NCBI GenBank assembly: GCA_020850995.1 | Contig: JADZDP010000107.1 | Location: forward strand, 1-64,000 | Direction: 5' to 3' | Length of the DNA: 64,000 nucleotides | DNA from: Deltaproteobacteria bacterium | GTDB taxonomy: Bacteria > Myxococcota > UBA727 > VGSZ01 | Part shown: piece by piece, positions 41,886 through 50,192 of the stretch | Position numbering within the stretch: position 1 is the stretch's first letter | How the letters are laid out: each line of letters starts with the position of its first letter | Position numbers and translations under genes: made by a program | The notes under the pieces: model-generated | What the model was told of the DNA's origin: nothing | The model's input: the letters and a program-made list of their open reading frames with translations, nothing else | Databases searched by the model: none

Positions 41886-44800
41886 CTACTCCCGATGGTT
41901 GACGAACTGGATCAGCACGCGCCGCACATCGCGCGGATCGGCCGAGGGCCACAGCCAGCGCGGCAGGCGCGAGAGCGCGAGCTGCTTCCTGCGCGGGATC
42001 GCCTCCCACGCGGCGCGCGCCTCGGCGAGGGCCTCCTCTTCGGTGGCCACCCAGGCAACGGGCTGCACCAGGCTCACGTGCGGCTCGGTGCTCGCCATGC
42101 GCGCGTTGGCGTCGAGGGTGCGGCTCGGCGTCACGACGCCATCGCCGTCGGCGTCGAGCCACACGGGGTTGGTCAGCGCGTAGGGCGTGGTGACGAAGGT
42201 GAGCGCGGGCTCCAGCGCGTCGGCGTCGCTGCCGAGACCGAAGGACGAGCCGAGCGAGCCGATGACGTCGGTGAATTGCAGGGGCGGCACCTCGTTTGGG
42301 AAGATCGAGGGGAACATGCTCTCGCTGCCCGTGACCTCGACCAGCAGCACGCCGTCACCGGTGGCGTCTACCGCCACCTCGACGTCGCGGGGGCCGGTGC
42401 CGGCGATGGTCTCGGTGTGCACGAGCGCGCGCCCCAGGTAGACGCGCAGGGTGTCGGCCACCACCCAGGGGGCGGAGTCGACGTGGATGCGCGCCACGAA
42501 GTGGCCGTCGGCGGCGCTGGCGGTCTGACCCATGCCTTTTTCGCCGTCGTCACCCTCCACCTGCACGCGCACGAAGGGGCCATTGGTCATGAGCACGTCG
42601 CCGGCCTGGAAGGCCGCCACGATGTCGTCGGGCCGCACCTGCGCCGGCTCGTCGCTGGGCACGCGCACGTAGGTGCGCGGGCAGCCGGGCTCGTCCTTCT
42701 CGGGCTCGTGGCTGTCGGAGTTGGCGGTGCCAATCACGTGGCGCCCGCTCTCGAGCATCATCACCCAGTCCTCAATGACGCCGGGGAAAGCCACGTCGCC
42801 GGTGCGCGCGCCGCCGCAGTTGCCCTGCTCGAGCTGGTAGCTGAAGGTGTCGACGTCGCACGCGCACTCGTCGACGTCGCTGCCGTCGGGCAACGGGCGG
42901 CACTTGCGCTTGGCCATGTCGCGCAACACCTCGCCCACGGCCACCTCGCAGCACGACACCGGGTCGACGACGTGCACGGTGCCCTCCACCGTCACGCGCG
43001 GCGCGCTCTCGGGCACGGTGTAGCTGTGCAAGAACTCGAAGCGCTTGCCGTTGAACACCTCGAGGGCGTCGAAGTCGAAGTTGAATTCCTGCTTGTCGAA
43101 CTCGGGGTGGATGATGGGATCGGGCGCCAAGAGCCCGCTCTGCCCCAGCACCGAGAGGTCGTCGGCCGACACGCCGTACTGATCGAAGTAGCCGAGGATG
43201 CTGTCGCGCGGGTGGTTCACCTGCAAGACGATGGGCTTGACGGCGCCGGCGGCGTCTTTCAGCCCGAGCGCGCGCAGCTTGTCGAAGATCTCGGTGGGCG
43301 TCTTCATGGCCCACTCGAAGCTGCCGTAGGTGCGTGAGGCGATGTTGCCGTCGCTGAGCGCCCCCTGCTCGCGGCGCAGCGGGAAGCCGTTGAAGTGCCC
43401 GCGATCGATGGTGGTGAGCTCGAGGCCGATGGCGCTGTTGATGTGCTGCTGAATACCGAGCTGCTGCAAGACCGGCTGGTAGTCGACGACGTAGTTGTGG
43501 TCCGTCGACACCGCGTACTCCACGCCCTCGCCGGCGTAGCTGGCGATGCGATCGGCCACCAGCGCGCCCGAGTCGAGGCTGTACTGCGAGTGCAGGTGGA
43601 AGTCGGCCCCCACGTAGCCCGTGGTGTCGACGACGCGGTGGATCTCCAGGGTGAGCGCCGTGACCACGCCCGGGCGCAGCTCCACCTCTTGTTCGGCGCG
43701 GTCGTACTCGGTGCCGCGGCCGGCCACCACGGTGTACGCGCCGGGGCGCACGCTCAGGCGCGCCACGCCGTCGGTGGAATAGGCGAAGCCCTCGAGGAAG
43801 CGCAGCGTGCTCGCGTCGGTGGCGTCGTCGGGCAGGAAGTCGGTGAAGCGCCAAGGCTCGCCGATGGAGAGGTCGAAGATGTGCTTCTTCGGATCGACGC
43901 CGGCGTTCTCGGCGAGCGCCGTGCCTACCAGCGAGACCTTGGAGGGCACCGGGCCCACGCCGGGCTCCACCACGGTGACGACGAGCTCGGCGGGCGCGTC
44001 TACCACCAGCTCGGTGTAGGCCGGTTGCCCCTCGGTGATGGTGACGCCCACCGGCGCGGTGGCGCGCGCGCCTGGCCGCACCACGACGAGCTGGTAGTCG
44101 CCGGGGCGCAGCGTGGCGTCGAAGCGGCCCTCCTTGTTGGTGATGGCCTGCGTGACCTTGTTGCCCGCCGTGTCCTCTACGATGACCGAGGCGCCCGCCA
44201 CGAAGCGCGGCTGTTGCAGCTCCTTGACGCGGCCCTGCAAGACGCCGGTGCCCGGGCCGCCGAAGCGCTCGCGCAGCACCTGGTAGACCACGTCGGACAC
44301 GCTGGCCACGTCGCCGTCGCCCACGATGAACAAGCGGCGGAAGCTGACCTCGTCGTTGCCGCCGGGGAGGTGATCGTTGCACTCGATGACGCTCGGCGGC
44401 AGCACCTGGAACACACCGGTGAAGGCGGCGGCGATGAAGGGCACGTGCAGCGAGTGGTCGGTGGCGTCGGGGAAGGCCTGCGGGTTCGCCGCCGCGAAGT
44501 TGCGCAGGCCCTTTTGCGCCTCGGCCTCGTCGGGCGGCAGCGCGAGCACGCCATAGCTCACGTCTTTCGACGTCGACGCGATGAATTCGGCCACCACGCC
44601 GGGGAAGGCCGGCAGCGCGATGGTGCCCGCGTGGTAGATGTCTTCCAGGCGGTAGCGCAGATCGAAGCCCGCCTCGTGCGGCAGGAACACCTTGTTGCCG
44701 GCACCGAAGAGCACCACGTCGCCAAAGGGGGTGGGCACCTCGGCGTCGAGCAGGCTCTTGGGGTACTCGAGCTTGCAGTCGTCGCCCGAGCCCGTCTTGA

Positions 44801-45449
44801 TGTTCTGCACGCGCGTGACCAGCTCGAGGTAGGGCGCGCCCGGGCGCAGGAGGTAGCGCGACTCGAACTGCAGGGCCGGCACCTTGCGATCTTCACCGAG
44901 CAAGAACTGGTTCACGTTCTGCGTGAGCGCGAGGAAGTCTCCGCCCTGGCCACGGATGACCACCTCGGCGTCGAGCCCCGGCCCGCCGGCCTTCAGCACC
45001 TCGATGGCGGGCAAGTACTGGCGCAGGTCGGCCCCCTCGGCGCCGAACTCTTGGTTGACGACCTCGATGGGCTCGAGCGCTTCAAGGAAGAAGGCCGGAA
45101 ACATCTCGCCGAAGTTGTCTTTGCCCTGCCCGCCCTCGGAGTCGCCGCGCCCGCTGGTGGGCCGCACCAGGTCGGCGTCGAGGAGCGCGCCGCCGAACAC
45201 GCCGAAGCCGCGCGAGAAGCCCGCGTCTTGCACCAGGAAGCGCGCGCGATCGTTCTCGAGCAGGTAGTCGCCCACCTCGCCGAGGGCGCGCGGGCCGCCG
45301 ATGAGCTCGGCGCGACTCTGCACCTTGAAGGCACGAGCCTGCGGCTCCGTGGGACAGGCGGCGCCACAGCAAAGCAGCACACACACGGTTGTCACACGCC
45401 AGGCGCGGGCGCTGCGTTGCGACGAGGCGGTAGCGACGACGATGGACAT
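41886..45449 (-). CDS. CehA/PHP-type metallohydrolase lipoprotein
   Basis: Protein of 1187 residues. Residues 1-32 form a lipoprotein signal (VLLCCGAAC). Residues 40-420 look beta-rich. Two carboxypeptidase regulatory-like modules follow (about 430-620; TNKEGRFDATLRPGDYQLVVV). The catalytic part (about 620-940) has PHP-type metal ligands: ADFHLHSQYSLDSG, VSTDHNYV, VNHPRDS and NSDSHEP. Such CehA/McbA relatives hydrolyse esters or phosphoesters. The C-terminal 200 residues add another beta domain. A Cys-rich insert (SCCEVAVG, ECACDVD) inside the PHP part is unusual. ATG 45449 is chosen because the open frame above it is antisense to the thioesterase gene. Substrate unknown. Confidence 0.8.
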   Translation of the reverse strand: MSIVVATASSQRSARAWRVTTVCVLLCCGAACPTEPQARAFKVQSRAELIGGPRALGEVGDYLLENDRARFLVQDAGFSRGFGVFGGALLDADLVRPTSGRGDSEGGQGKDNFGEMFPAFFLEALEPIEVVNQEFGAEGADLRQYLPAIEVLKAGGPGLDAEVVIRGQGGDFLALTQNVNQFLLGEDRKVPALQFESRYLLRPGAPYLELVTRVQNIKTGSGDDCKLEYPKSLLDAEVPTPFGDVVLFGAGNKVFLPHEAGFDLRYRLEDIYHAGTIALPAFPGVVAEFIASTSKDVSYGVLALPPDEAEAQKGLRNFAAANPQAFPDATDHSLHVPFIAAAFTGVFQVLPPSVIECNDHLPGGNDEVSFRRLFIVGDGDVASVSDVVYQVLRERFGGPGTGVLQGRVKELQQPRFVAGASVIVEDTAGNKVTQAITNKEGRFDATLRPGDYQLVVVRPGARATAPVGVTITEGQPAYTELVVDAPAELVVTVVEPGVGPVPSKVSLVGTALAENAGVDPKKHIFDLSIGEPWRFTDFLPDDATDASTLRFLEGFAYSTDGVARLSVRPGAYTVVAGRGTEYDRAEQEVELRPGVVTALTLEIHRVVDTTGYVGADFHLHSQYSLDSGALVADRIASYAGEGVEYAVSTDHNYVVDYQPVLQQLGIQQHINSAIGLELTTIDRGHFNGFPLRREQGALSDGNIASRTYGSFEWAMKTPTEIFDKLRALGLKDAAGAVKPIVLQVNHPRDSILGYFDQYGVSADDLSVLGQSGLLAPDPIIHPEFDKQEFNFDFDALEVFNGKRFEFLHSYTVPESAPRVTVEGTVHVVDPVSCCEVAVGEVLRDMAKRKCRPLPDGSDVDECACDVDTFSYQLEQGNCGGARTGDVAFPGVIEDWVMMLESGRHVIGTANSDSHEPEKDEPGCPRTYVRVPSDEPAQVRPDDIVAAFQAGDVLMTNGPFVRVQVEGDDGEKGMGQTASAADGHFVARIHVDSAPWVVADTLRVYLGRALVHTETIAGTGPRDVEVAVDATGDGVLLVEVTGSESMFPSIFPNEVPPLQFTDVIGSLGSSFGLGSDADALEPALTFVTTPYALTNPVWLDADGDGVVTPSRTLDANARMASTEPHVSLVQPVAWVATEEEALAEARAAWEAIPRRKQLALSRLPRWLWPSADPRDVRRVLIQFVNHRE

Positions 45450-45549
45450 GGCCGAGTGATGCCACCGTGCGCGCGCCACGGCAATCACCGCGGGCCGCAG
45501 GGTGTTGCGCCACCGGCGCGCATCCTTTAGCCGTCGACGCGAGAACGTC

Positions 45550-45966
45550 ATGGCGCACCCGGGGCCAGGCCGGCCATTCGAGCACCGCATGATCGCTCCC
45601 CTGAGCGACGACGACGAGAACCGCCACATCTCGAACATCGCCTACGTGCGCTGGATCCAAGAGGCGGCCTTCGCGCACGCCGAGGCCGGTGGCTGGGGTG
45701 CGGCGCGCTATCAGACGCTCGGCTGCTCCTTCGTCATCCGGCGCCACGAGATCGACTACGTGCGCTCGAGCAAGGGCGGCGACGAGATCAAGATCCTCAC
45801 CTGGGTCGAGGAGTTCCGTCCCGCCTCGGCCACGCGCCTCACGCGCATCTTGCGCGCCAGCGACGACGCCGAGCTGGTGCGCGCCAGCACCGAGTGGGTG
45901 TGGGTGGTGCTCGCGACCTTGCGGCCCAAGCGCATCCCCGACGATGTGTTGGCGGCGTTTCGGTAG
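45550..45966 (+). CDS. Hot-dog acyl-CoA thioesterase
   Basis: Protein of 138 residues, typical for 4HBT/YbgC-type thioesterases. NRHISNIAYVRWIQEAAFAHAEA is the helix-and-active-site stretch, with Asp and His in place; the strands IDYVRSSKGGDEIKILTWVEE and FVIRRHEI follow the hot-dog pattern. These enzymes hydrolyse acyl-CoA thioesters. ATG 45550 starts the family-like part; 16 further codons are open upstream. It is divergent from the CehA-like gene. Confidence 0.82.
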   Translation: MAHPGPGRPFEHRMIAPLSDDDENRHISNIAYVRWIQEAAFAHAEAGGWGAARYQTLGCSFVIRRHEIDYVRSSKGGDEIKILTWVEEFRPASATRLTRILRASDDAELVRASTEWVWVVLATLRPKRIPDDVLAAFR

Positions 45967-45980
45967 GGTTGGCGGACCGC

Positions 45981-46835
45981 CTACTTCACGCCGATCACGT
46001 ACGACAACCACGCCTGGTCCGGCCGCCCGCGCGTGGCGCGCCGATACTTGCCCGAGGGCTCGCCCTTCTTGTCTTCGGTCTCCCAATAGACGTGGCTCTG
46101 CGAGAAGCCGGCCTCCTCGAGGAGCTCGCGGATCTCGGGCATGGTCCACAAGCGCCAGTCGTAGCTGAAGGCCCTCTCCAGGGCGCTGCCGTCGGGGAAG
46201 CGGAAGTGGATGTGGAAGAGCACGTCGTGGGTGATGGGATCGAAGCTCGCCTCTTCCCACACGTAGCGGAAGGGCGGCTGCAGCTTGTCCTCGGAGGTGG
46301 GGCGCCCCACCTGGCGCGACTCCGAGATCTGCTCGTCTTGCATGGCGCCGCCGCCCATCATGTCGAGGATGAAGATGCCCTCGTCGGCCAGGCAGCGGTG
46401 CACCTGGCGGAAGTATTCGAGCACGCCGGCGCGCGTCTTGAAGATGAAGAACGAGTAGTTCTGCGCCGCGATGATGTCGGCGCGCACGTCGCAGGTGCGT
46501 ACGTCTTGTTGCAGCAAGCGGACGCGCAGCTGTTCCGTGGCCGAGAGCTTGGGCAGGTAGGTGCGGCGGCAGTAGCCCAGGGGCTCGGGGTCGAGGTCGA
46601 CGCCCACGGCGGCGTACTCGCGGCCGAGCTTGACCCACTCGCAGCACACGGCGGCGGCGGCGCAGAAGTCTTCGCGCAGGCGCGTGGGCCGGCGGCCGAA
46701 CTGGTCCTTGTAGAAGCGCAGAAACTCTTGCACCTCATGCTCGGGATCCTGCACGGCGAGCCGATAGAGGGCGTACTTGTCGGCGAGGTCGGCCATCTTT
46801 GGCCGGGTGCGGGGCTTCTTGCTGGTCCTGCTCAT
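45981..46835 (-). CDS. SAM-dependent methyltransferase
   Basis: Protein of 284 residues with a class I methyltransferase core: REDFCAAAAVCCEWV, AAVGVDLDPEPLGYC (SAM acidic loop), DVRADIIAAQNYSFFIF and the LADEGIFILDMMGG strand. The C-terminus (about 190-284) has SYDWRLWTMPEIRELLEEAGF, a frequent lid in this family. The methyl acceptor is unknown. It converges on the thioesterase gene and is divergent from the SDR gene. Confidence 0.85.
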   Translation of the reverse strand: MSRTSKKPRTRPKMADLADKYALYRLAVQDPEHEVQEFLRFYKDQFGRRPTRLREDFCAAAAVCCEWVKLGREYAAVGVDLDPEPLGYCRRTYLPKLSATEQLRVRLLQQDVRTCDVRADIIAAQNYSFFIFKTRAGVLEYFRQVHRCLADEGIFILDMMGGGAMQDEQISESRQVGRPTSEDKLQPPFRYVWEEASFDPITHDVLFHIHFRFPDGSALERAFSYDWRLWTMPEIRELLEEAGFSQSHVYWETEDKKGEPSGKYRRATRGRPDQAWLSYVIGVK

Positions 46836-46949
46836 GGTTGAGCGCCGATCTGCATCTCGCGGCGCACGCCGTCAAGCTCGTCCACCTGCCTGCGCGCGCT
46901 TGCCTTCGTGCCGGGCTCGTGTGCGAAGCTGCGCTGCCAGGAGCGAACC

Positions 46950-47609
46950 GTGAGCGAGGTCATCGCCGTCATTGGAGCAGGGCCGGGCATCGGGCTTGCC
47001 GTCGCGCGGCGCTTCGGGCGCGAAGGCATGAAGGTCGCGCTCTTGTCGCGCCGCGGCGACGAGATGGTGCGCGCGGCCGCCGCGCTGTCGGAGGCCGGCA
47101 TCACCGCGCGCGGCTTCGCGTGCGACGCCGAGCGCGCCCACGACGTCACCGACGCGCTCTTGGCCGTGGTGCACGAGCTCGGGCCGGTGGACTGCCTGGT
47201 GTACAACGCTGCGGTGCCCAAGCCCGGCGGCCCCCTCGAGGTGGGCCTCGAGCAGCTGGTGCGCCAGTTCCGCGTCGACGTGGGCGGCGCGCTGGTGGCC
47301 GTGCAGCGCGTGGTGCCGCACATGAAGGCCATGCGCAAAGGCACCATCCTCTTCACCGGCGGCGGCCTGGCGCTCGAGCCTTGGCCGCAAATGACGGCGC
47401 TCTCCGTCGGCAAAGCCGGCCTGCGCAGCTTGGCGCTCTGCCTGCACAAGGAGCTCAAGCCGCACGGCATCCACGCCGCCACCGTCACCGTCGACGGGCT
47501 GGTGGTGCCCGGCGGCAAGCTCGACCCCGACGCCATCGCGGGCGTGTACTGGGAGCTGCACCGCCAGGCGCCCGAGGCCTTCGAGGCCGAGCGCGTGCTG
47601 CACCTCTGA
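46950..47609 (+). CDS. Short-chain dehydrogenase/reductase-like protein, Tyr missing
   Basis: Protein of 219 residues. The dinucleotide site GAGPGIG (7-13) and the NAA strand motif (VYNAAVP) are normal SDR features. The catalytic Tyr-x-x-x-Lys reads Leu-Ser-Val-Gly-Lys (MTALSVGKAGLRSL), so the Lys is kept and the Tyr is not. The usual preceding Ser also seems replaced (FTGGGLAL). Either it is a non-catalytic cofactor-binding protein or it uses another acid. The GTG at 46950 has an AGGAG site. Confidence 0.8.
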   Translation: MSEVIAVIGAGPGIGLAVARRFGREGMKVALLSRRGDEMVRAAAALSEAGITARGFACDAERAHDVTDALLAVVHELGPVDCLVYNAAVPKPGGPLEVGLEQLVRQFRVDVGGALVAVQRVVPHMKAMRKGTILFTGGGLALEPWPQMTALSVGKAGLRSLALCLHKELKPHGIHAATVTVDGLVVPGGKLDPDAIAGVYWELHRQAPEAFEAERVLHL

Positions 47610-47638
47610 CGACGTCAGGGGCGCGCCACCCGCCGCGC

Positions 47639-49924
47639 CTACTCCACGCTCACGGTCAGCGTGGTGCCGTTCGGATCTGCGTCGGCCGAAAGCTCACCGT
47701 AATTGTCGACCACCACGAAGTACTGCGTGCCGGCGCTGACCGCCACGCTCAGCTGGCTGCCGAAGCCTTCGGCGTCCTCGCCGTCGTCGTTGCACTCGTC
47801 GCCCGACACCAAGGCGGGCTCGCAGGCGCCGGCGCGCACGTAGACCACGGTGTCGAGCGCCTCGGCGCTCAGGTCGGTGGTGAAGTTCACGGTCGCGTTG
47901 GCGCTCGGCGTGAAGGTGAAGACGCGCTCCTGACCACCGCCGCCGCACACGCCGCGCATCTGACCAGTCGACGAGAAGTCGGCGAAGGCGACGGGCACGT
48001 CGGTGCTGCCGCCGGCCGCGGGCAGATCGATGGCCAGCGCCTCGCTGCACGCCTCCGATGCCGGGAAGTCGCCGGCGAAGCTTTGGGCCGACAGCTCGAA
48101 GGAGCCCCGCGCCGGTGGGATGACGAAGATGAACACCACCGCGCCCGCCGAGCCGTCGGCCACCGCGAGGTAGTCGCCCGCGGGCAGGTCGTGGATGCGC
48201 AGGCGGTCGTAGGCGCACACGTCGACGACCTCGTCGGTGGCGGCGCTGTAGTCGCTGCCATCGGCCTTGATGGCGACGAGCGTGCTCAGGTCGGTGGGGC
48301 AGGTGGCGCCGGGGTAGCGATAGACCGTCAAGGAGCCGCTGTAGCCACCGCCCGTGCCCTCGAGGCGCAGCTCGAGGTTGGTGGGGGCCGGCACGTTGAA
48401 CGAGTAGAACACGTCGGTGCCGATGTCTTCGGGGGTGGTGGCGTCAGCGTCGCCGTTGCACAAGCCCTCGATCTCGCTGTGCGCCACCATGTTGTTGCCG
48501 CGCCAGGTCTGCAGCGCGTCGGTCAGGGTGATGGCCTGGGCGCCCGCGCACGTGTCGTTGGCGGCCGGCACGTAGGTGAAGTCGGCCGTCACCTGGTACT
48601 CCACCGTTGCGGTGGAGGGCGTGTCCTCGCTGACGCGCACCACGTAGATGCCGCCGTCGTCGAGGTCGGCGAAGGTGACGGTGCGATTGCCGCTGGCGGT
48701 GGCGGTGGTGACGTTGGTGGCCGACACCTCGCTCGTGCTGTCGTCGGCGATGAAGCCCACGTTCACCGTCAGCCCGGCGCCACCGGTGAGCGTGACGGTC
48801 GCCGTGCCGGGCGCGAGCGCCTCGACCACGAAGGCGTCATCGTTGCCGGCGCAGATGCTGAGTGCCATGGCGCTGTCGGCGGCCAGGTCGTCGCTGAGGT
48901 GGGACGCGCCCTCGGCGGTGGCCGTGGTCTCGTCGTCGAGCGCAGCGATGGGCGAGTCGGCGCCGTCGGGCTCGCAGTCGTGCGCGAACGCGAATTGGTA
49001 GCCCACCGGGTCGGCGACCTGCGCGCCGCTCTCGGTGACCTTGAGGAGGTAGTAGCCGCCCGCGAGGTCCGCGGCCGCGGTGGCCAGCGGGATGGCAGCG
49101 CCGCTCTCGCCCGTCACCACCGGCGCGCCCTGCTCGATGCTCGCCGCCTGGTCGATGGTGGCCAGGAACAGCTCGCCGGTGACGCTGCCGGCCTCGCCGG
49201 CGTTGGTGGTGGCGCCGGCGTCGAGGCCACCGCCCAAGTGCGTGAACAGCCAGTAGTCGACGTCGCCGGCGCACTGGTGCAGGTCGAGGGCGTCGATCTC
49301 CGGCGTGTCCTCATTGGTGTCGATGGTGGCGGTGTCGAGGTTGGTGCCGCCGATCCACACCGAGCCTTGCGGCGTCTCGTTGCCGGCCGTGCCGGACGTG
49401 CCGTCGTAGTAGTCGCCTTCGCACACGGGAGCGCCAAGGGTGAGCGTGAGCGTGAAGGCGCCCTCGACGCCATCATTGCCGTCGACGGCGACGACGTAGC
49501 TGCCGGCCGCCAAGAAGCCCACGGCCACCTGCTCGTCGGCCACGTCGGCGTCGGCGCACTCGATCTCGGCGTCGCAGGCGTCGGCGTCGAACACCGCCAC
49601 CGACAGGTCCGCTTCGGTGGCGAGGTCGATGGTCACGCTGGCGTCGGCGTCGAGGACGAAGCGATAGAAGAGGTCGCCCGCGGCGCCCGGTTCGTAGTTG
49701 CAGGCCAGGGTCACGTCGTCGTCGGTGCCGGTGGTGTCGCCGCTCACCGGCGTCCCCTCGCTGAGGACCAGGGCGTCGGCGCAGACCTCGCCCGTCTCTT
49801 CACCCTCGCCCTCGCCTTCGCCCTCACCCTCACCCTCACCCTCGCCTTCGCTGGGCTCGGGGCAGGCGGTGAGCAACGCGATGGAGGTCAACGAGAGCGC
49901 CAGGGGCGCGAACAGGCGAGACAT
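47639..49924 (-). CDS. Gly-Glu lipoprotein with PPC-like domains
   Basis: Lipoprotein of 761 residues: signal peptide with lipobox LLTAC (about 17-21), then a Gly-Glu tract (about 26-42). The rest is a string of acidic beta-sandwich modules, each with ADALVLSEGTPVSGDTTG-like starts, FYRFVLDADASVTIDLATEAD-like strands and Cys pairs, in the pattern of bacterial pre-peptidase C-terminal (PPC) domains. No protease domain is present, so it is a surface adhesin or scaffold rather than an enzyme. The ATG at 49924 has a GGAG site. It is divergent from the MMPL transporter. Confidence 0.8.
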   Translation of the reverse strand: MSRLFAPLALSLTSIALLTACPEPSEGEGEGEGEGEGEGEGEETGEVCADALVLSEGTPVSGDTTGTDDDVTLACNYEPGAAGDLFYRFVLDADASVTIDLATEADLSVAVFDADACDAEIECADADVADEQVAVGFLAAGSYVVAVDGNDGVEGAFTLTLTLGAPVCEGDYYDGTSGTAGNETPQGSVWIGGTNLDTATIDTNEDTPEIDALDLHQCAGDVDYWLFTHLGGGLDAGATTNAGEAGSVTGELFLATIDQAASIEQGAPVVTGESGAAIPLATAAADLAGGYYLLKVTESGAQVADPVGYQFAFAHDCEPDGADSPIAALDDETTATAEGASHLSDDLAADSAMALSICAGNDDAFVVEALAPGTATVTLTGGAGLTVNVGFIADDSTSEVSATNVTTATASGNRTVTFADLDDGGIYVVRVSEDTPSTATVEYQVTADFTYVPAANDTCAGAQAITLTDALQTWRGNNMVAHSEIEGLCNGDADATTPEDIGTDVFYSFNVPAPTNLELRLEGTGGGYSGSLTVYRYPGATCPTDLSTLVAIKADGSDYSAATDEVVDVCAYDRLRIHDLPAGDYLAVADGSAGAVVFIFVIPPARGSFELSAQSFAGDFPASEACSEALAIDLPAAGGSTDVPVAFADFSSTGQMRGVCGGGGQERVFTFTPSANATVNFTTDLSAEALDTVVYVRAGACEPALVSGDECNDDGEDAEGFGSQLSVAVSAGTQYFVVVDNYGELSADADPNGTTLTVSVE
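49801..49850 (-). repeat. Gly-Glu coding tract
   Basis: Hexanucleotide repeats encode the Gly-Glu run right after the lipobox of the lipoprotein at 47639. Synonymous codons are mixed. Confidence 0.85.
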
Positions 49925-50192
49925 GGAAGCTCCAGGCAAGGTGGTGAGCACGATGGCAACCGATGGGGGCGTGGTAGGCGAGCGATCCGCAGGCCGCAAT
50001 CGCCTTTGACGTCGTGGCGACGGGCGTCACGCATGCATCGGTCGCTCGTCCGAGCCGTGGGCCCGCGGCAAGACCGGGGGCGCCGCTGGCCACGGGTGGC
50101 GCTTGACCAGGTACGAACCACGTGCCCGCCTTCCGCTGTATCGTGGCGGGCACTGCTCGCGCGACCACCACCGTCACAAGGACCGGCCAGGG

